Assembly (NCBI RefSeq): GCF_000687915.1
Contig: NZ_JHZY01000004.1
Coordinates: 1,746,001 to 1,810,000, forward strand
Direction: 5' to 3'
DNA length: 64,000 nt
From: Leeuwenhoekiella sp. MAR_2009_132
Lineage (GTDB): Bacteria; Bacteroidota; Bacteroidia; Flavobacteriales; Flavobacteriaceae
Within the stretch, counting starts at the first letter, position 1. The number at the start of each line of letters is the position of its first letter. This document shows, in pieces, positions 29,401 to 32,570 of this stretch. A model generated the notes under the pieces. The model was not told the DNA's origin, searched no databases, and saw nothing but the letters and a program-made list of their open reading frames with translations. The position numbers and the translations under genes are program-made.

Positions 29401-31641
29401 GTCTGTGTCGCCTGGATCTACTGTATTTTGAAGTGAGTTGACATCAAAATTACCTACTGTGCCTGTTGCCAGAGCTCCAGTTGTAGGAATATTATCTACT
29501 GTTAAACCAGGAGGTATTAAATCATAAAATTCATAAGATACTGAAGCTAAACAAGAAGCTTCTTCATCAGTATCTAATATCCCATCATTATCATCATCAA
29601 GATCACAAGCGTCTGGCACACCATCATTATCTGCATCAATAGAATTATCAAAATCAGGACAAATGTCTTCAGCATTTATAACGCCATCACCATCATCATC
29701 ACAACGAGGTGAAGTAATAGCGTTATTTGTACTGCTCACATCATCTTGACCATTGTTTACAAGTGTAGGTATCCCATTTGTATTTATATTTCCCAGCAAG
29801 AAACCACCGGCATTGACCGAGGCCAAACTAATAGACGTATTGCTTCCTTCGAGAGCATCAAAACAGCCATCGTTATCTGCATCTGTATCTAAATAATCTG
29901 CAGTATCTGCACCGTCTGTATTTCTAGGGGTTACAGCAATTCCTCCGGAACATGGAGCGGTAAGTGTAAACGTACTCCTAAGGTTATCAATACCTATCAC
30001 ACGTGATCCATTATCTGTAACCATCGAAAGTCTAATAAATCTAGCCTGACTCCCTGTAACCGTATAATTATAGTTTGTAGCCGCAGTTGTAGTGTAACGG
30101 ATTGTTTGAAGGTTTGTAAATGTTGAACCATCTATAGATTGTTCTATTCCTAAATCGTAAACAGACCCTGTGCCTCCTGATAGATTTGATCGTACCTGTA
30201 AAATTTCACCAACGGGTATGGCATCAGAAAGTCTTAAAACTAATACATCATCTGTAGTGTCTAAAATCGCAAAATTATCATCCTGAGCGCCCAGAGCATT
30301 ACCAGCATTTGTCACGGCAAATTGGCTATATACAGAGCTAGCTGTAACATTAAAAGTACTGGTCGCACCATTACATTCGGGGTCTACCTGATCTGAGACA
30401 CCGTTTGTATTTGCATCTACAAAATTATCAACTTTACCATCTTTGTTACTATCTGTCTGCCCGCTTTCAAAAATATCTAGAAGTCCGTCATTATCAGAAT
30501 CAAGATCAAACTGATTTATAATCCCGTCTAAGTCATAATCGTAATTATCATTTACTCCATCATTATTAGAATCTATAAAACCAGCTATATCTGGGTCTTG
30601 ATAATTTAATATACCATCCAGATCATCATCTTCACTAGCATTGGGCAAACCTGGGCTTTCAACCGTGTCTAAAATACCGTCATCATCATCGTCTAAGTCA
30701 ACAACATCTGTTATACCATCCTGATCATAGTCTGCAGGAGATGATGCAAATAATTGATTAATAAATAAACCAGAATCAAAAGTTGCATCACCTGTATCAC
30801 CTATAGCGATTTTAAAAGTATATGATACACCAGAAGATAATCCTGTTATTTTACCGGTTTGAGGAGTAGTTAAACCATTAAACTCTACAAATACCGGAGC
30901 TATATTTCCACCGTTATTACAAGCGCCGGGACCATCGTGACCATTGTTGATGTAATTTTGAGTTTGTCCTAAATCTGCAAATGAGCCGTCTTGTGCACAA
31001 CCTAAAAATCCTGCATTAACATTATTCACAGATACAGGATTCCCATTAGGGAGTACCCCTAAGTTTCTACTTCCTGAAATACCTGGTCCAGAAATAAAAT
31101 AGCCGAAGGCATCATTAAAAACAGATCCTACATAATCAGGGTATTCTTCAGACCCAAAAATGGAAGTGATATTTAACTCTGAGTAACCTGGGTCTAGCGT
31201 TACATTAAACGTTAAAACTACCACATCAAACCGTGCATTGTTATCTATACTACGTAATTGAGCATCGTTGTATGTAGTTGGTCCCGGAGCATTTATGCTT
31301 GCATTAGGTATATCATTCGCTGAAAAGGCTGTAGTAACATTAGATGTAGTTATGGCAACACCTGTATTGATATCTAGATTTGCACCGGCATTACCATTAC
31401 TAAAAATAGCTAACTGAGAGTTTCTATCTCCTGTGATTAAGCTAAAATTTGTAATCGTTACACCTTCTCCGCTTAACTGATTAACAATTGCCGCGTCTGA
31501 AGGATTTGCAGAAAATGTAGCCTGACTATAACCCTGAAATGTTGCAGAACCACCTAAAAAGAGAATAAAAAAAAGAGAAACTAATTTTATTCTATCAATT
31601 TGAATAGAAAAAAACAAAAATCGAGAAGTAATTTTATTCAT
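5116..31641 (-). CDS. Giant repetitive T9SS type B surface adhesin (SprB-like architecture), about 8,841 aa
   Basis: One unbroken frame of 26.5 kb. Approximate layout by residue: signal peptide 1-40 (start MNKITSRF); choice-of-anchor L domain 41-300; Asp-rich thrombospondin-type-3 (probable Ca-binding) repeats from 300 to about 2,030, interrupted by a discoidin-like domain near 430-560, a PA14 domain near 690-845 and Ig-like plus cadherin-like domains near 920-1,125; Ig-like and cadherin-like domains to 2,429; 20 repeats of 89 aa to 4,209; 6 repeats of 92 aa to 4,763; two unique domains; 15 repeats of 100 aa 4,959-6,459; seven divergent copies; 198-aa double repeats 7,156-8,245; three DUF7507-like domains; and a T9SS type B sorting domain in the last 95 residues (ITPNGDGINDELTI ... 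KIFNRWGVEVF). The ATG at 31641 is chosen because it opens the signal peptide; the only longer start is a TTG at 31668. Cell-surface adhesion or gliding is inferred from architecture. Mass is roughly 0.9 MDa. Confidence 0.95.
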   Translation of the reverse strand: MNKITSRFLFFSIQIDRIKLVSLFFILFLGGSATFQGYSQATFSANPSDAAIVNQLSGEGVTITNFSLITGDRNSQLAIFSNGNAGANLDINTGVAITTSNVTTAFSANDIPNASINAPGPTTYNDAQLRSIDNNARFDVVVLTFNVTLDPGYSELNITSIFGSEEYPDYVGSVFNDAFGYFISGPGISGSRNLGVLPNGNPVSVNNVNAGFLGCAQDGSFADLGQTQNYINNGHDGPGACNNGGNIAPVFVEFNGLTTPQTGKITGLSSGVSYTFKIAIGDTGDATFDSGLFINQLFASSPADYDQDGITDVVDLDDDDDGILDTVESPGLPNASEDDDLDGILNYQDPDIAGFIDSNNDGVNDNYDYDLDGIINQFDLDSDNDGLLDIFESGQTDSNKDGKVDNFVDANTNGVSDQVDPECNGATSTFNVTASSVYSQFAVTNAGNALGAQDDNFAILDTTDDVLVLRLSDAIPVGEILQVRSNLSGGTGSVYDLGIEQSIDGSTFTNLQTIRYTTTAATNYNYTVTGSQARFIRLSMVTDNGSRVIGIDNLRSTFTLTAPCSGGIAVTPRNTDGADTADYLDTDADNDGCFDALEGSNTSISLASVNAGGFLLGNINTNGIPTLVNNGQDDVSSTNNAITSPRCDDDGDGVINAEDICPDFDNSIDADNDGVPDACDLDDDNDGILDTDEEASCLASVSYEFYDLIPPGLTVDNIPTTGALATGTVGNFDVNSLQNTVDPGDTDTYAIRYTGLINIATADTYTFFTNSDDGSKLIINGIEVVNNDGDHGPREASGAINLNAGLYPITVLFYENGGGAVLTVSYQSSTISKTALPFSILSCGLDSDGDGTPDYLDTDSDDDGCSDANEAYGDANTDGGDNEFYGTGNPPAVNADGTVQGATYPGTNVDVTTAGSAPAINTQPTDQSINETENATFSVDASGVSLSYVWQVSTDNGTSFTTLSDTGIYTGSTTNILTLTAVPYTYDNYQYQVIITDENYVCGTTTSEAALLSVNANPIAVDDFNSTTQNITLSIGDNTPGDLLLNDTDADGDTLTITSFTIGGSNYTAGQTASITGVGSLQIYGNGSYIFIPETDYTGLVPSAEYSITDGNGGTDTAILTITIDIDSDGDGIADIVDLDSDNDGILDTIEGQGTDPTADADADGVPNYLDADFAALDANGIAAGFDFDGDGIPNHLDLDADNDAIPDVIEAGLADTNNDGLVDTSTFGTNGFADFLETSADSGTPNFTVRNTDASSDIKATLYDFLDRDSDNDGLSDTTEAFSNNNSYNDTNNDGIVDGFADTDNNGWHDAIDAEVTFPAFLNSDTDVLPNYLDLDSDSDGLPDTFEGNFQIVDGDNNGIVGTGTPADSDEDGLADTNDRDFGGNVLDSFGFNQDRDSDGIKNYLDIDIDNDGIIDNIEGQSTSVYVAPSGIDTDSDGIDNAYDVDNGGAGIGYTNTDGGSAPDYADVDSENDGIFDYLENNTTVDDLFTQRADGILEPNQFTDSDGDGLADIYDTVSGTGTAGNATNGGQTPNDQPDLDPAGGDRDWREASAQDNDGDGINDIVDLDDDNDGILDTDEDFNEDGDNNPRTNPSDKDGDGIPNYFDLDTDNDGIPDYREAGGTDDPDGNGQPGIGVLDNTEVNDNGIPLAVTTDQTSTDSNLAIPNTAGTNNPDFIDLDSDNDGIVDAIEAGGTDAGGDGRYGAGIANDADADGLADILDPYDDREGNSDIAFGVIGIPLPVPDTDGDGFPDYLDLDSDDDTIPDNVEGQSTLGYRPRLEVDSDKDGLDDAYDSTDNVGIPIIPVNTDGTDVPDYLDLDSDNDLLFDIVEAGNATADTDNDGQTNTAVGNNGLDNNFDNADTYVDVNGILDDTQADNFPDEDADVNTGGDVDYRDIQDTDGDGVADAIDLDDDNDGILDTAENGGIDPTLDSDGDGIPNYKDSDSAGFVDSNSDFVDDNFDTDLDGIIDQYDNDSDGDGCNDANEAYNSATADADGNGYYGIGNPPAVNTDGTVIGAAYPGTNANVTTAGAAPVIDVQPADQLINEGENATFSVDATGATLNFQWQLSTDNGATFTDLANTGIYSGTTTSTLTLTAVPYSHDNYQYQVIVTDNSYICDFTASTPPALLSVNGLPVAVDNSNTTFEDVAINVIDDSADDLLQNDTDADGDLLTIISFTFNGVSYTVGDPAFIDGVGTLTINSNGSYTFVPFVNFNGILPAITYTITDGGATDTASLNITVISTPDAVDDAFTTNEDTPIRNDLFANNGSGTDDLGTEPTTAALTTGTTNGTVNVNANGTFTYTPNADFNGSDSFTYTITDANGQTSTATATITIIATPDAVDDAFTTNEDTPVTGNLFADNGNGIDDLGTESTTAAIETAATNGTAVVNSDGTFTYTPNADFNGSDSFTYTITDANGQTSTATVTITVAPVADALADTFNATEDTPLSEDVSTNDTYSAAATYAYNNNTDNGGTVVMAADGTFEYTPAPDFAGEETFTYTVTDVNGTTETVSVTITVAPVADALADTFNATEDTPLSEDVSTNDTYSAAATYAYNNNTDNGGTVVMAADGTFEYTPAPDFAGEETFTYTVTDVNGTTETVSVTITVAPVADALADTFNATEDTPLSEDVSTNDTYSAAATYAYNNNTDNGGTVVMAADGTFEYTPAPDFAGEETFTYTVTDVNGTTETVSVTITVAPVADALADTFNATEDTPLSEDVSTNDTYSAAATYAYNNNTDNGGTVVMAADGTFEYTPAPDFAGEETFTYTVTDVNGTTETVSVTITVAPVADALADTFNATEDTPLSEDVSTNDTYSAAATYAYNNNTDNGGTVVMAADGTFEYTPAPDFAGEETFTYTVTDVNGTTETVSVTITVAPVADALADTFNATEDTPLSEDVSTNDTYSAAATYAYNNNTDNGGTVVMAADGTFEYTPAPDFAGEETFTYTVTDVNGTTETVSVTITVAPVADALADTFNATEDTPLSEDVSTNDTYSAAATYAYNNNTDNGGTVVMAADGTFEYTPAPDFAGEETFTYTVTDVNGTTETVSVTITVAPVADALADTFNATEDTPLSEDVSTNDTYSAAATYAYNNNTDNGGTVVMAADGTFEYTPAPDFAGEETFTYTVTDVNGTTETVSVTITVAPVADALADTFNATEDTPLSEDVSTNDTYSAAATYAYNNNTDNGGTVVMAADGTFEYTPAPDFAGEETFTYTVTDVNGTTETVSVTITVAPVADALADTFNATEDTPLSEDVSTNDTYSAAATYAYNNNTDNGGTVVMAADGTFEYTPAPDFAGEETFTYTVTDVNGTTETVSVTITVAPVADALADTFNATEDTPLSEDVSTNDTYSAAATYAYNNNTDNGGTVVMAADGTFEYTPAPDFAGEETFTYTVTDVNGTTETVSVTITVAPVADALADTFNATEDTPLSEDVSTNDTYSAAATYAYNNNTDNGGTVVMAADGTFEYTPAPDFAGEETFTYTVTDVNGTTETVSVTITVAPVADALADTFNATEDTPLSEDVSTNDTYSAAATYAYNNNTDNGGTVVMAADGTFDYTPAPDFAGDETFTYTVTDVNGTTETVSVTITVAPVADAVADTFNATEDTPLSEDVSTNDTYSAAATYAYNNNTDNGGTVVMAADGTFEYTPAPDFAGEETFTYTVTDVNGTTETVSVTITVAPVADALADTFNATEDTPLSEDVSTNDTYSAAATYAYNNNTDNGGTVVMAADGTFEYTPAPDFAGEETFTYTVTDVNGTTETVSVTITVAPVADAVADTFNATEDTLLSEDVSTNDTYSAAATYAYNNNADNGGTVVMAADGTFEYTPAPDFAGEETFTYTVTDVNGTTETVSVTITVAPVADALADTFNATEDTPLSEDVSTNDTYSAAATYAYNNNADNGGTVVMAADGTFEYTPAPDFAGEETFTYTVTDVNGTTETVSVTITVAPVADALADTFNATEDTPLSEDVSTNDTYSAAATYAYNNNTDNGGTVVMAADGTFDYTPAPDFAGEETFTYTVTDVNGTTETVSVTITVAPVADALADTFNATEDTPLSEDVSTNDTYSAAATYAYNNNADNGGTVVMAADGTFEYTPAPDFAGEETFTYTVTDVNGTTETVSVTITVAPVADALADTFNATEDTPLSEDVSTNDTYSAAATYAYNNNTDNGGTVVMAADGTFEYTPAPDFAGEETFTYTVTDVNGTTETVSVTITVADVIDIVADADTTLEDTAVTTAVLDNDTFQGTYGTDYTITATTDPTNGTITLNTDGTITYLPNPDFNGTDSYTYSVTDVNGAVSTETVSITITPVVDIVADADTTLEDTAVTTAVLDNDTFQGTYGTDYTITATTDPANGTITLNTDGTITYLPNPDFNGTDSYTYSVTDVNGAVSTETVSITITPVVDIVADADTTLEDTAVTTAVLDNDTFQGTYGTDYTITATTDPTNGTITLNTDGTITYLPNPDFNGTDSYTYSVTDVNGVVSTETVSITITPVVDIVADADTTLEDTAVTTAVLDNDTFQGTYGTDYTITATTDPTNGTITLNTDGTITYLPNPDFNGTDSYTYSVTDVNGAVSTETVSITITPVVDIVADADTTLEDTAVTTAVLDNDTFQGTYGTDYTITATTDPTNGTITLNTDGTITYLPNPDFNGTDSYTYSVTDVNGAVSTETVSITITPVVDIVADADTTLEDTAVTTAVLDNDTFQGTYGTDYTITATTDPANGTITLNTDGTITYLPNPDFNGTDSYTYSVTDVNGAVSTETVSITITPVVDSENDIVSTPNEQAIEIDVLINDTEVPTLGTLSVSVSPANGTVSILDNGTPNDPSDDSILYTPNDNFFGIDTFEYTVCDQNGGCDKATVTVTVDEAIITAVDDDLTATPIPGDTGATGIVNVLDNDLKNNQPVDPTEVSITPITVGPLTVNADGSVDVAPKTSQGNYSIEYTICEIANPTNCETAVVTVVVAPAVLVANADDFSANPITGQTGGVAGDVTTNDTLNGDPVDDGDITISVANNGGLPGVTIDADGSVIVPAATPAGTYDITYSICENLNPTNCETAVVTVVVAPAVLVANTDDFSANPITGQTGGVAGDVTTNDTLNGDPVDDGDITISVADNGGLPGVTIDADGSVIVPAATPAGTYDITYSICENLNPTNCETAVVTVVVAPAVLVANADDFSANPITGQTGGVAGDVTTNDTLNGDPVDDGDITISVANNGGLSGVTIDADGSVIVPAATPAGTYDITYSICENLNPDNCETAVVTVVVAPAVLVANADDFSANPITGQTGGVAGDVTTNDTLNGDPVDDGDITISIADNGGLNGVTIDADGSVIVPAATPAGTYDITYSICENLNPTNCETAVVTVVVAPAVLVANTDDFSANPITGQTGGVAGDVTTNDTLNGDPVDDGDITISVADNGGLNGVTIDADGSVIVPAATPAGTYDITYSICENLNPTNCETAVVTVVVAPAVLVANTDDFSANPITGQNGGVAGDVTANDTLNGDPVDDGDITISVADNGGLFGVTIDADGSVIVPAATPAGTYDITYSICENLNPTNCETAVVTVVVAPAVLVANTDDFSANPITGQTGGVAGDVTANDTLNGDPVDDGDITISVADNGGLNGVTIDADGSVIVPAATPAGTYDITYSICENLNPDNCETAVVTVVVAPAVLVANADDFSANPITGQTGGVAGDVTTNDTLNGDPVDDGDITISVADNGGLSGVTIDADGSVIVPAATPAGTYDITYSICENLNPTNCETAVVTVVVAPAVLVANADDFSANPITGQTGGVAGDVTTNDTLNGDPVDDGDITISVADNGGLSGVTIDADGSVIVPAATPAGTYDITYSICENLNPTNCETAVVTVVVAPAVLVANADDFSANPITGQTGGVAGDVTTNDTLNGDPVDDGDITISVANNGGLSGVTIDADGSVIVPAATPAGTYDITYSICENLNPDNCETAVVTVVVAPAVLVANADDFSANPITGQTGGVAGDVTTNDTLNGDPVDDGDITISIADNGGLNGVTIDADGSVIVPAATPAGTYDITYSICENLNPTNCETAVVTVVVAPAVLVANTDDFSANPITGQTGGVAGDVTTNDTLNGDPVDDGDITISVADNGGLNGVTIDADGSVIVPAATPAGTYDITYSICENLNPTNCETAVVTVVVAPAVLVANTDDFSANPITGQNGGVAGDVTANDTLNGDPVDDGDITISVADNGGLFGVTIDADGSVIVPAATPAGTYDITYSICENLNPTNCETAVVTVVVAPAVLVANTDDFSANPITGQTGGVAGDVTANDTLNGDPVDDGDITISVADNGGLNGVTIDADGSVIVPAATPAGTYDITYSICENLNPDNCETAVVTVVVAPAVLVANADDFSANPITGQTGGVAGDVTANDTLNGDPVDDGDITISVADNGGLNGVTIDADGSVIVPAATPAGTYDITYSICENLNPDNCETAVVTVVVAPAVIGAEPDDFSATPINGLTGGIAGDVTANDTFNGAPVDDDDVFISDDGGIQGASIDNDGSLIIPPGTPAGTYTIIYTICENLNPGNCSSAPITIVIAAATIDAVADNFSTTPINGYEGGNTTSVFGNDTLNETGFNNNKVRSSIIDNDGISGLSILSNGVLVIPSETPAGTYTISYQICEALNPSNCDTAEVTIVISEPAIIAVNDDFSARTINGIEGGSAGNVLNNDTISGDQADATTVTISVLNDGGVSGITISPNGVVIIPANTPAGTYTVDYQICDVLNPSNCSTASTTLSVGAGTLNANDDDLTASQINGYQGGTLNGILDNDLLNNTAVDPTAVTLSLVDNGGINGLSIDVNGIVTIPSNTNAGNYSVIYQICENLNANNCDSATILITVVAPAIVALNDNFTGDSVNGFTGGITPSVLNNDSLDGNAIAASDVTLQLVNTGGLDGLELNADGSFTIPSGTPAGDYTVSYVICENLNPNNCTTASVIIRVDATSIEAIADDFTANIVDGQSGGIAGDITDNDTLNGAAVDDNDIDITLVSSGGLNGVEIDNDGTVSVPPLTPAGVYTITYSICENLNPNNCSGPVSVQINVGQSTLILTPDNFIGTPVSGPNGGIAGNVLVNDTFNGAAIDAADVDVTLTSNGGLSGARINDNGNLIVPPNTPAGTYTITYSVCENLNPNNCLTTTATIAVEAADLVATNDDFSATLVNGADGGVAGNVLGNDTLDNAAVDFADVAVSLSDNGGLSGVALNDNGDLIVPPNTPAGTYTITYSICENLNPNNCQTATATVVVGASEIIAGADDFSNTPVNGKTGGIVGDVTANDTLNGDPVEDADVYIVNNGGLNGAAINANGNLVVPPNTPAGTYTVSYSICEVLNPDNCATTTVTVVVAASELVATNDDFSATPVNGADGGVAGNVLGNDSLDNVAVDFADVAVSLSDNGGLSGVALNDNGDLIVPPNTPAGTYTITYSICENLNPNNCQTATATVVVGASEIIAGADDFSNTPVNGKTGGIVGDVTANDTLNGDPVEDADIYIVNNGGLNGAAINANGNLVVPPNTPAGTYTVSYSICEVLNPNNCATTTVTVVVAASELVATNDDFSATPVNGADGGVAGNVLGNDTLDNAAVDFADVAVSLSDNGGLSGVALNDNGDLIVPPNTPAGTYTITYAICENLNPNNCQTATATVVVGASEIIAGADDFSNTPVNGKTGGIVGDVTANDTLNGDPVEDADVYIVNNGGLNGAAINANGNLVVPPNTPAGTYTVSYSICEVLNPDNCATTTVTVVVAASDLVATNDDFSATPVNGADGGVAGNVLGNDTLDNAAVDLADVAVTLSDNGGLSGVALNDNGDLIVPPNTPAGTYTITYSICENLNPNNCQTATATVVVGASEIIAGADDFSNTPVNGKTGGIVGDVTANDTLNGDPVEDADVYIVNNGGLNGAAINANGNLVVPPNTPAGTYTVSYSICEVLNPNNCATTTVTVVVAASELVATNDDFSATPVNGADGGVAGNVLGNDSLDNVAVDFADVAVTLSDNGGLSGVALNDNGNLIVPPNTPAGTYTITYSICENLNPNNCQTATATVVVGASEIIAGADDFSNTPVNGKTGGIVGDVTANDTLNGDPVEDADVYIVNNGGLNGAAINANGNLVVPPNTPAGTYTVSYSICEVLNPDNCATTTVTVVVAASELVATNDDFSATPVNGADGGVAGNVLGNDSLDNVAVDFADVAVSLSDNGGLSGAALNDNGDLIVPPNTPAGTYTITYSICENLNPNNCQTATATVVVGASSLILEDDNFSSIPINGITGGVAGNVLSNDTLDGNPIDSADVNVTIADNGGLIGVSVNNNGNIIVSPNSKAGTYRVTYTVCENLNPNNCSTATITIIVLESSMQLTKGAIYVDANTDGIVNLGDLITYTFTVINTGNTVLNNIAIDDAEIGVTGIAISNSTLNPGEEGSVTVDYLITQQNIDSGQVVNSATATATDDSNNVITDISDSSNPADETGGDADATVTLLNANSNLDLLKQVNYADTNGDLIISAGDVLTYSFTVTNNGSTAINDISILDDMVAVIGGPISLAPGQSNSNTFSATYTITQADLLAGEVVNIALATGTDVNGIVIDDFSDNPADPTNLDIDNDGDFEDPTTFVITANPGIELLKMAEYVDSNNNGIPDFGDTINYTFQINNTGNVVLNNITITDSKVTVIGGPISLLPGESDFTSFSAVYQITQRDVATGYVDNTATVTGTTENNTLITDISDDPTNTTNEDLDGNGDPDDVTRMVLSIEDIFVYNVITPNGDGINDELTIGAIERFPDNTLKIFNRWGVEVFSQDGYGQAGSSAFTGYSNGRTTIDSGKLLPTGTYYYVLNYATANGTPRSKAGYIYIN
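5406..6600 (-). repeat. Three DUF7507/DUF11-like Ig-fold domains in the giant adhesin
   Basis: Three related units of about 130 residues, each with the pattern 'YxDxNxDGxxxxGDxxxYxFxVxNTGxxxLxNIxIxD' and a later 'YxITQxD' strand. They are diverged from each other, unlike the tandem arrays further upstream in the gene, and probably form the membrane-proximal stalk. Confidence 0.8.
6908..10174 (-). repeat. Higher-order tandem repeat, 594 bp (198 aa), 5.5 copies
   Basis: Two alternating ~99-residue domains (one starting IIAGADDFSNTPVNGKTGG, the other LVATNDDFSATPVNGADGG) repeat as a pair every 594 bp. The marker ccaacaactac recurs at 6908 + n x 594 up to 9878. Five complete pairs plus one extra half unit are present. 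Each domain contains the Cys pair C-x7-C. The paired period shows that the array grew by duplication of two-domain blocks. Confidence 0.93.
10175..12264 (-). repeat. Seven diverged ~97-99 aa copies of the same domain family
   Basis: Seven domains related to the flanking arrays (each with a 'DDF/DNF ... GGxxGxVxxNDTxNG ... PAGTYxIxYxICENLNPxNC' layout) but clearly diverged from one another. They separate the homogeneous 300-bp array from the 594-bp array and look like old single copies. Confidence 0.85.
12265..16764 (-). repeat. Tandem array of 15 x 300 bp (100 aa)
   Basis: Fifteen in-frame copies of a 100-residue domain that begins APAVLVANADDFSANPITGQ and ends in CENLNPTNCETAVVTVVV, with exact 300-bp spacing. 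Copies differ by a few bases and by residues at a few fixed spots (A/T before DDF; N/D and P/S/N/F around the NGGL motif). Copies 3-7 match copies 10-14, showing a secondary seven-unit duplication. Confidence 0.95.
17351..19006 (-). repeat. Tandem array of 6 x 276 bp (92 aa)
   Basis: Six nearly identical 92-residue cadherin-like units (VADADTTLEDTAVTTAVLDN ... PDFNGTDSYTYSVTDVNG). The marker accaccggag recurs at 17351, 17627 and onward every 276 bp. Units contain no Cys. Substitutions are few (T/A in 'DPTNG', A/V in 'DVNGAV'). Confidence 0.95.
19016..24355 (-). repeat. Tandem array of 20 x 267 bp (89 aa), nearly identical copies
   Basis: Exactly twenty in-frame copies of an 89-residue cadherin-like unit (VADALADTFNATEDTPLSED ... 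PDFAGEETFTYTVTDVNG). The marker gctaccgtgatgg starts at 19016 and again at 24356 after 20 periods of 267 bp. The first twelve copies (N-terminal side, higher coordinates) are identical in protein and differ by a few silent bases; the C-terminal eight carry all the amino acid changes (E/D, T/A, AL/AV, P/L). Confidence 0.96.
25600..28260 (-). repeat. Asp-rich thrombospondin type 3-like repeats of the giant adhesin
   Basis: Dense irregular repeats of the type 'DxDxDGIPDYLDLDSDNDGI', each about 12-40 residues, continuing again at about 28990-29110 and 29560-30740 around inserted domains. Such repeats bind calcium in other proteins; calcium binding here is inferred from the regular DxDxDG spacing. 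They are irregular and diverged, unlike the later arrays. Confidence 0.88.
29105..29570 (-). other. PA14-type domain within the giant adhesin
   Basis: Encodes about 150 residues with the PA14 layout: YEFYDLIPPGL near the start, then TYAIRYTGLINI, TYTFFTNSDDGSKLIINGIE, and ITVLFYENGGGAVLTVSYQ. PA14 domains are beta-barrel modules that often bind carbohydrate, so this may be a receptor-binding part of the adhesin. Confidence 0.8.
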
Positions 31642-32069
31642 AAAGCAAGAATTAAAGTTGGGATGCAATTCTTAAAATGCAGTTTAAAAACATTAAATTT
31701 AAAGGACAGTGTTAACATCTTTGCAATTTTGTTGATAAACGACGCTTAAATATCGTCAAATATACGTAATAAAGCGATAAATGGGTTTTTAAGCTCTTGC
31801 AGGATTAATTATTTTTTAGTAGGAAAATTCCTTAAGTCTTTATATTTTTTACATTTCCGACATTATTATTTATAAACTATTATTATAGATAATAAATATT
31901 CCTTGTATTGAGCATAAATTACTCTAGGATATCTCTATGATTTTTATGTTAAAATTTTAATATTTTTATAGCAATCGTTTTCGCTTTGCCTTCAGAAAGG
32001 TTTTTTTATGAATTTTATATGATTTTCAAGAGGATAGAACTTGTATATTCTAGCAATAAAAATAATTAT
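31642..32069. other. Divergent intergenic region between the giant adhesin and the GreA/GreB-like gene
   Basis: About 430 bases, strongly AT-rich, with no ORF I would call a gene. It must carry the promoter for the 26.5-kb adhesin operon and for the plus-strand elongation factor gene. A minus-strand TATATTTG at 31757-31764 matches TAnnTTTG about 115 bases from the adhesin ATG, without a clear -33 partner. Confidence 0.55.
31757..31764 (-). promoter_or_regulatory. Candidate -7 element for the giant adhesin operon
   Basis: Minus strand TATATTTG fits the TAnnTTTG consensus; it would give a leader of roughly 110 bases before the ATG at 31641. No TTG lies at the expected distance, so it is only a candidate. 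Confidence 0.27.
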
Positions 32070-32570
32070 ATGAGCAGAGGATTTGTAAAAGAAGATGATC
32101 AGGAAGAAGCTCCAATTATTCCACCACGAGCAGCATTACCAGTTGGGGAAACAAATTATGTGACAAAAAATGGATTAGCAGCGCTTAAAGCCGAAAAGCT
32201 AGAATTAGAAAATGAACTTCTAAATCTCACTGAAATTGATGAACGCGAATTAAGGCGTTCAAAAGCTATTATCGTAGGTAAATTGCAATTGCTTAATGAG
32301 CGGTTGCTTTCTGCTCGTATTTTAGAAAATACAGAAAGTGGCGAAGTACGTTTTGGAGCTACAGTGAGTTACCAAATAGAACCTAACTCAAAGCTAAATA
32401 CCATAACAATTGTAGGGGTAGATGAGGCAGATGTAAAAAAAATGAAAATTGCATTTACAGCACCTATAGCTAGAGCTTTAGTGGGAAAAAAAGTAGGTGA
32501 AATAGCAGAATTAAAATTAGGTAATGAAACGAGACTTTTAAAAATTATTGATATTCATTACACTAGTTAG
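32070..32570 (+). CDS. GreA/GreB family transcription elongation factor
   Basis: A 166-residue protein starting MSRGFVKEDDQEEAPIIPPR. Residues ~35-90 form the N-terminal antiparallel coiled coil of Gre factors (GLAALKAEKLELENEL ... LQLLNERLLSARILEN), with acidic residues at the tip region (TEIDEREL); the C-terminal half has the GreA/GreB FKBP-like fold signature (VRFGATVSYQIE ... PIARALVGKKVGEIAEL). Gre factors enter the RNA polymerase secondary channel and stimulate cleavage of backtracked RNA. The ATG at 32070 is preferred over an upstream in-frame start at 31986 because the extra residues are AT-rich, lack family similarity and the SRGF start is typical. The 3' end overlaps the convergent DUF2652 gene by 4 bases. 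Confidence 0.88.
   Translation: MSRGFVKEDDQEEAPIIPPRAALPVGETNYVTKNGLAALKAEKLELENELLNLTEIDERELRRSKAIIVGKLQLLNERLLSARILENTESGEVRFGATVSYQIEPNSKLNTITIVGVDEADVKKMKIAFTAPIARALVGKKVGEIAELKLGNETRLLKIIDIHYTS

Noticed and set aside
31642..31668. Upstream TTG start for the giant adhesin
   Set aside because: It adds nine residues ahead of a normal signal peptide that begins at the ATG at 31641.
31986..32069. Longer start for the GreA/GreB-like gene
   Set aside because: The extra 28 residues are low-complexity, AT-derived and ahead of the usual MSRGF start.
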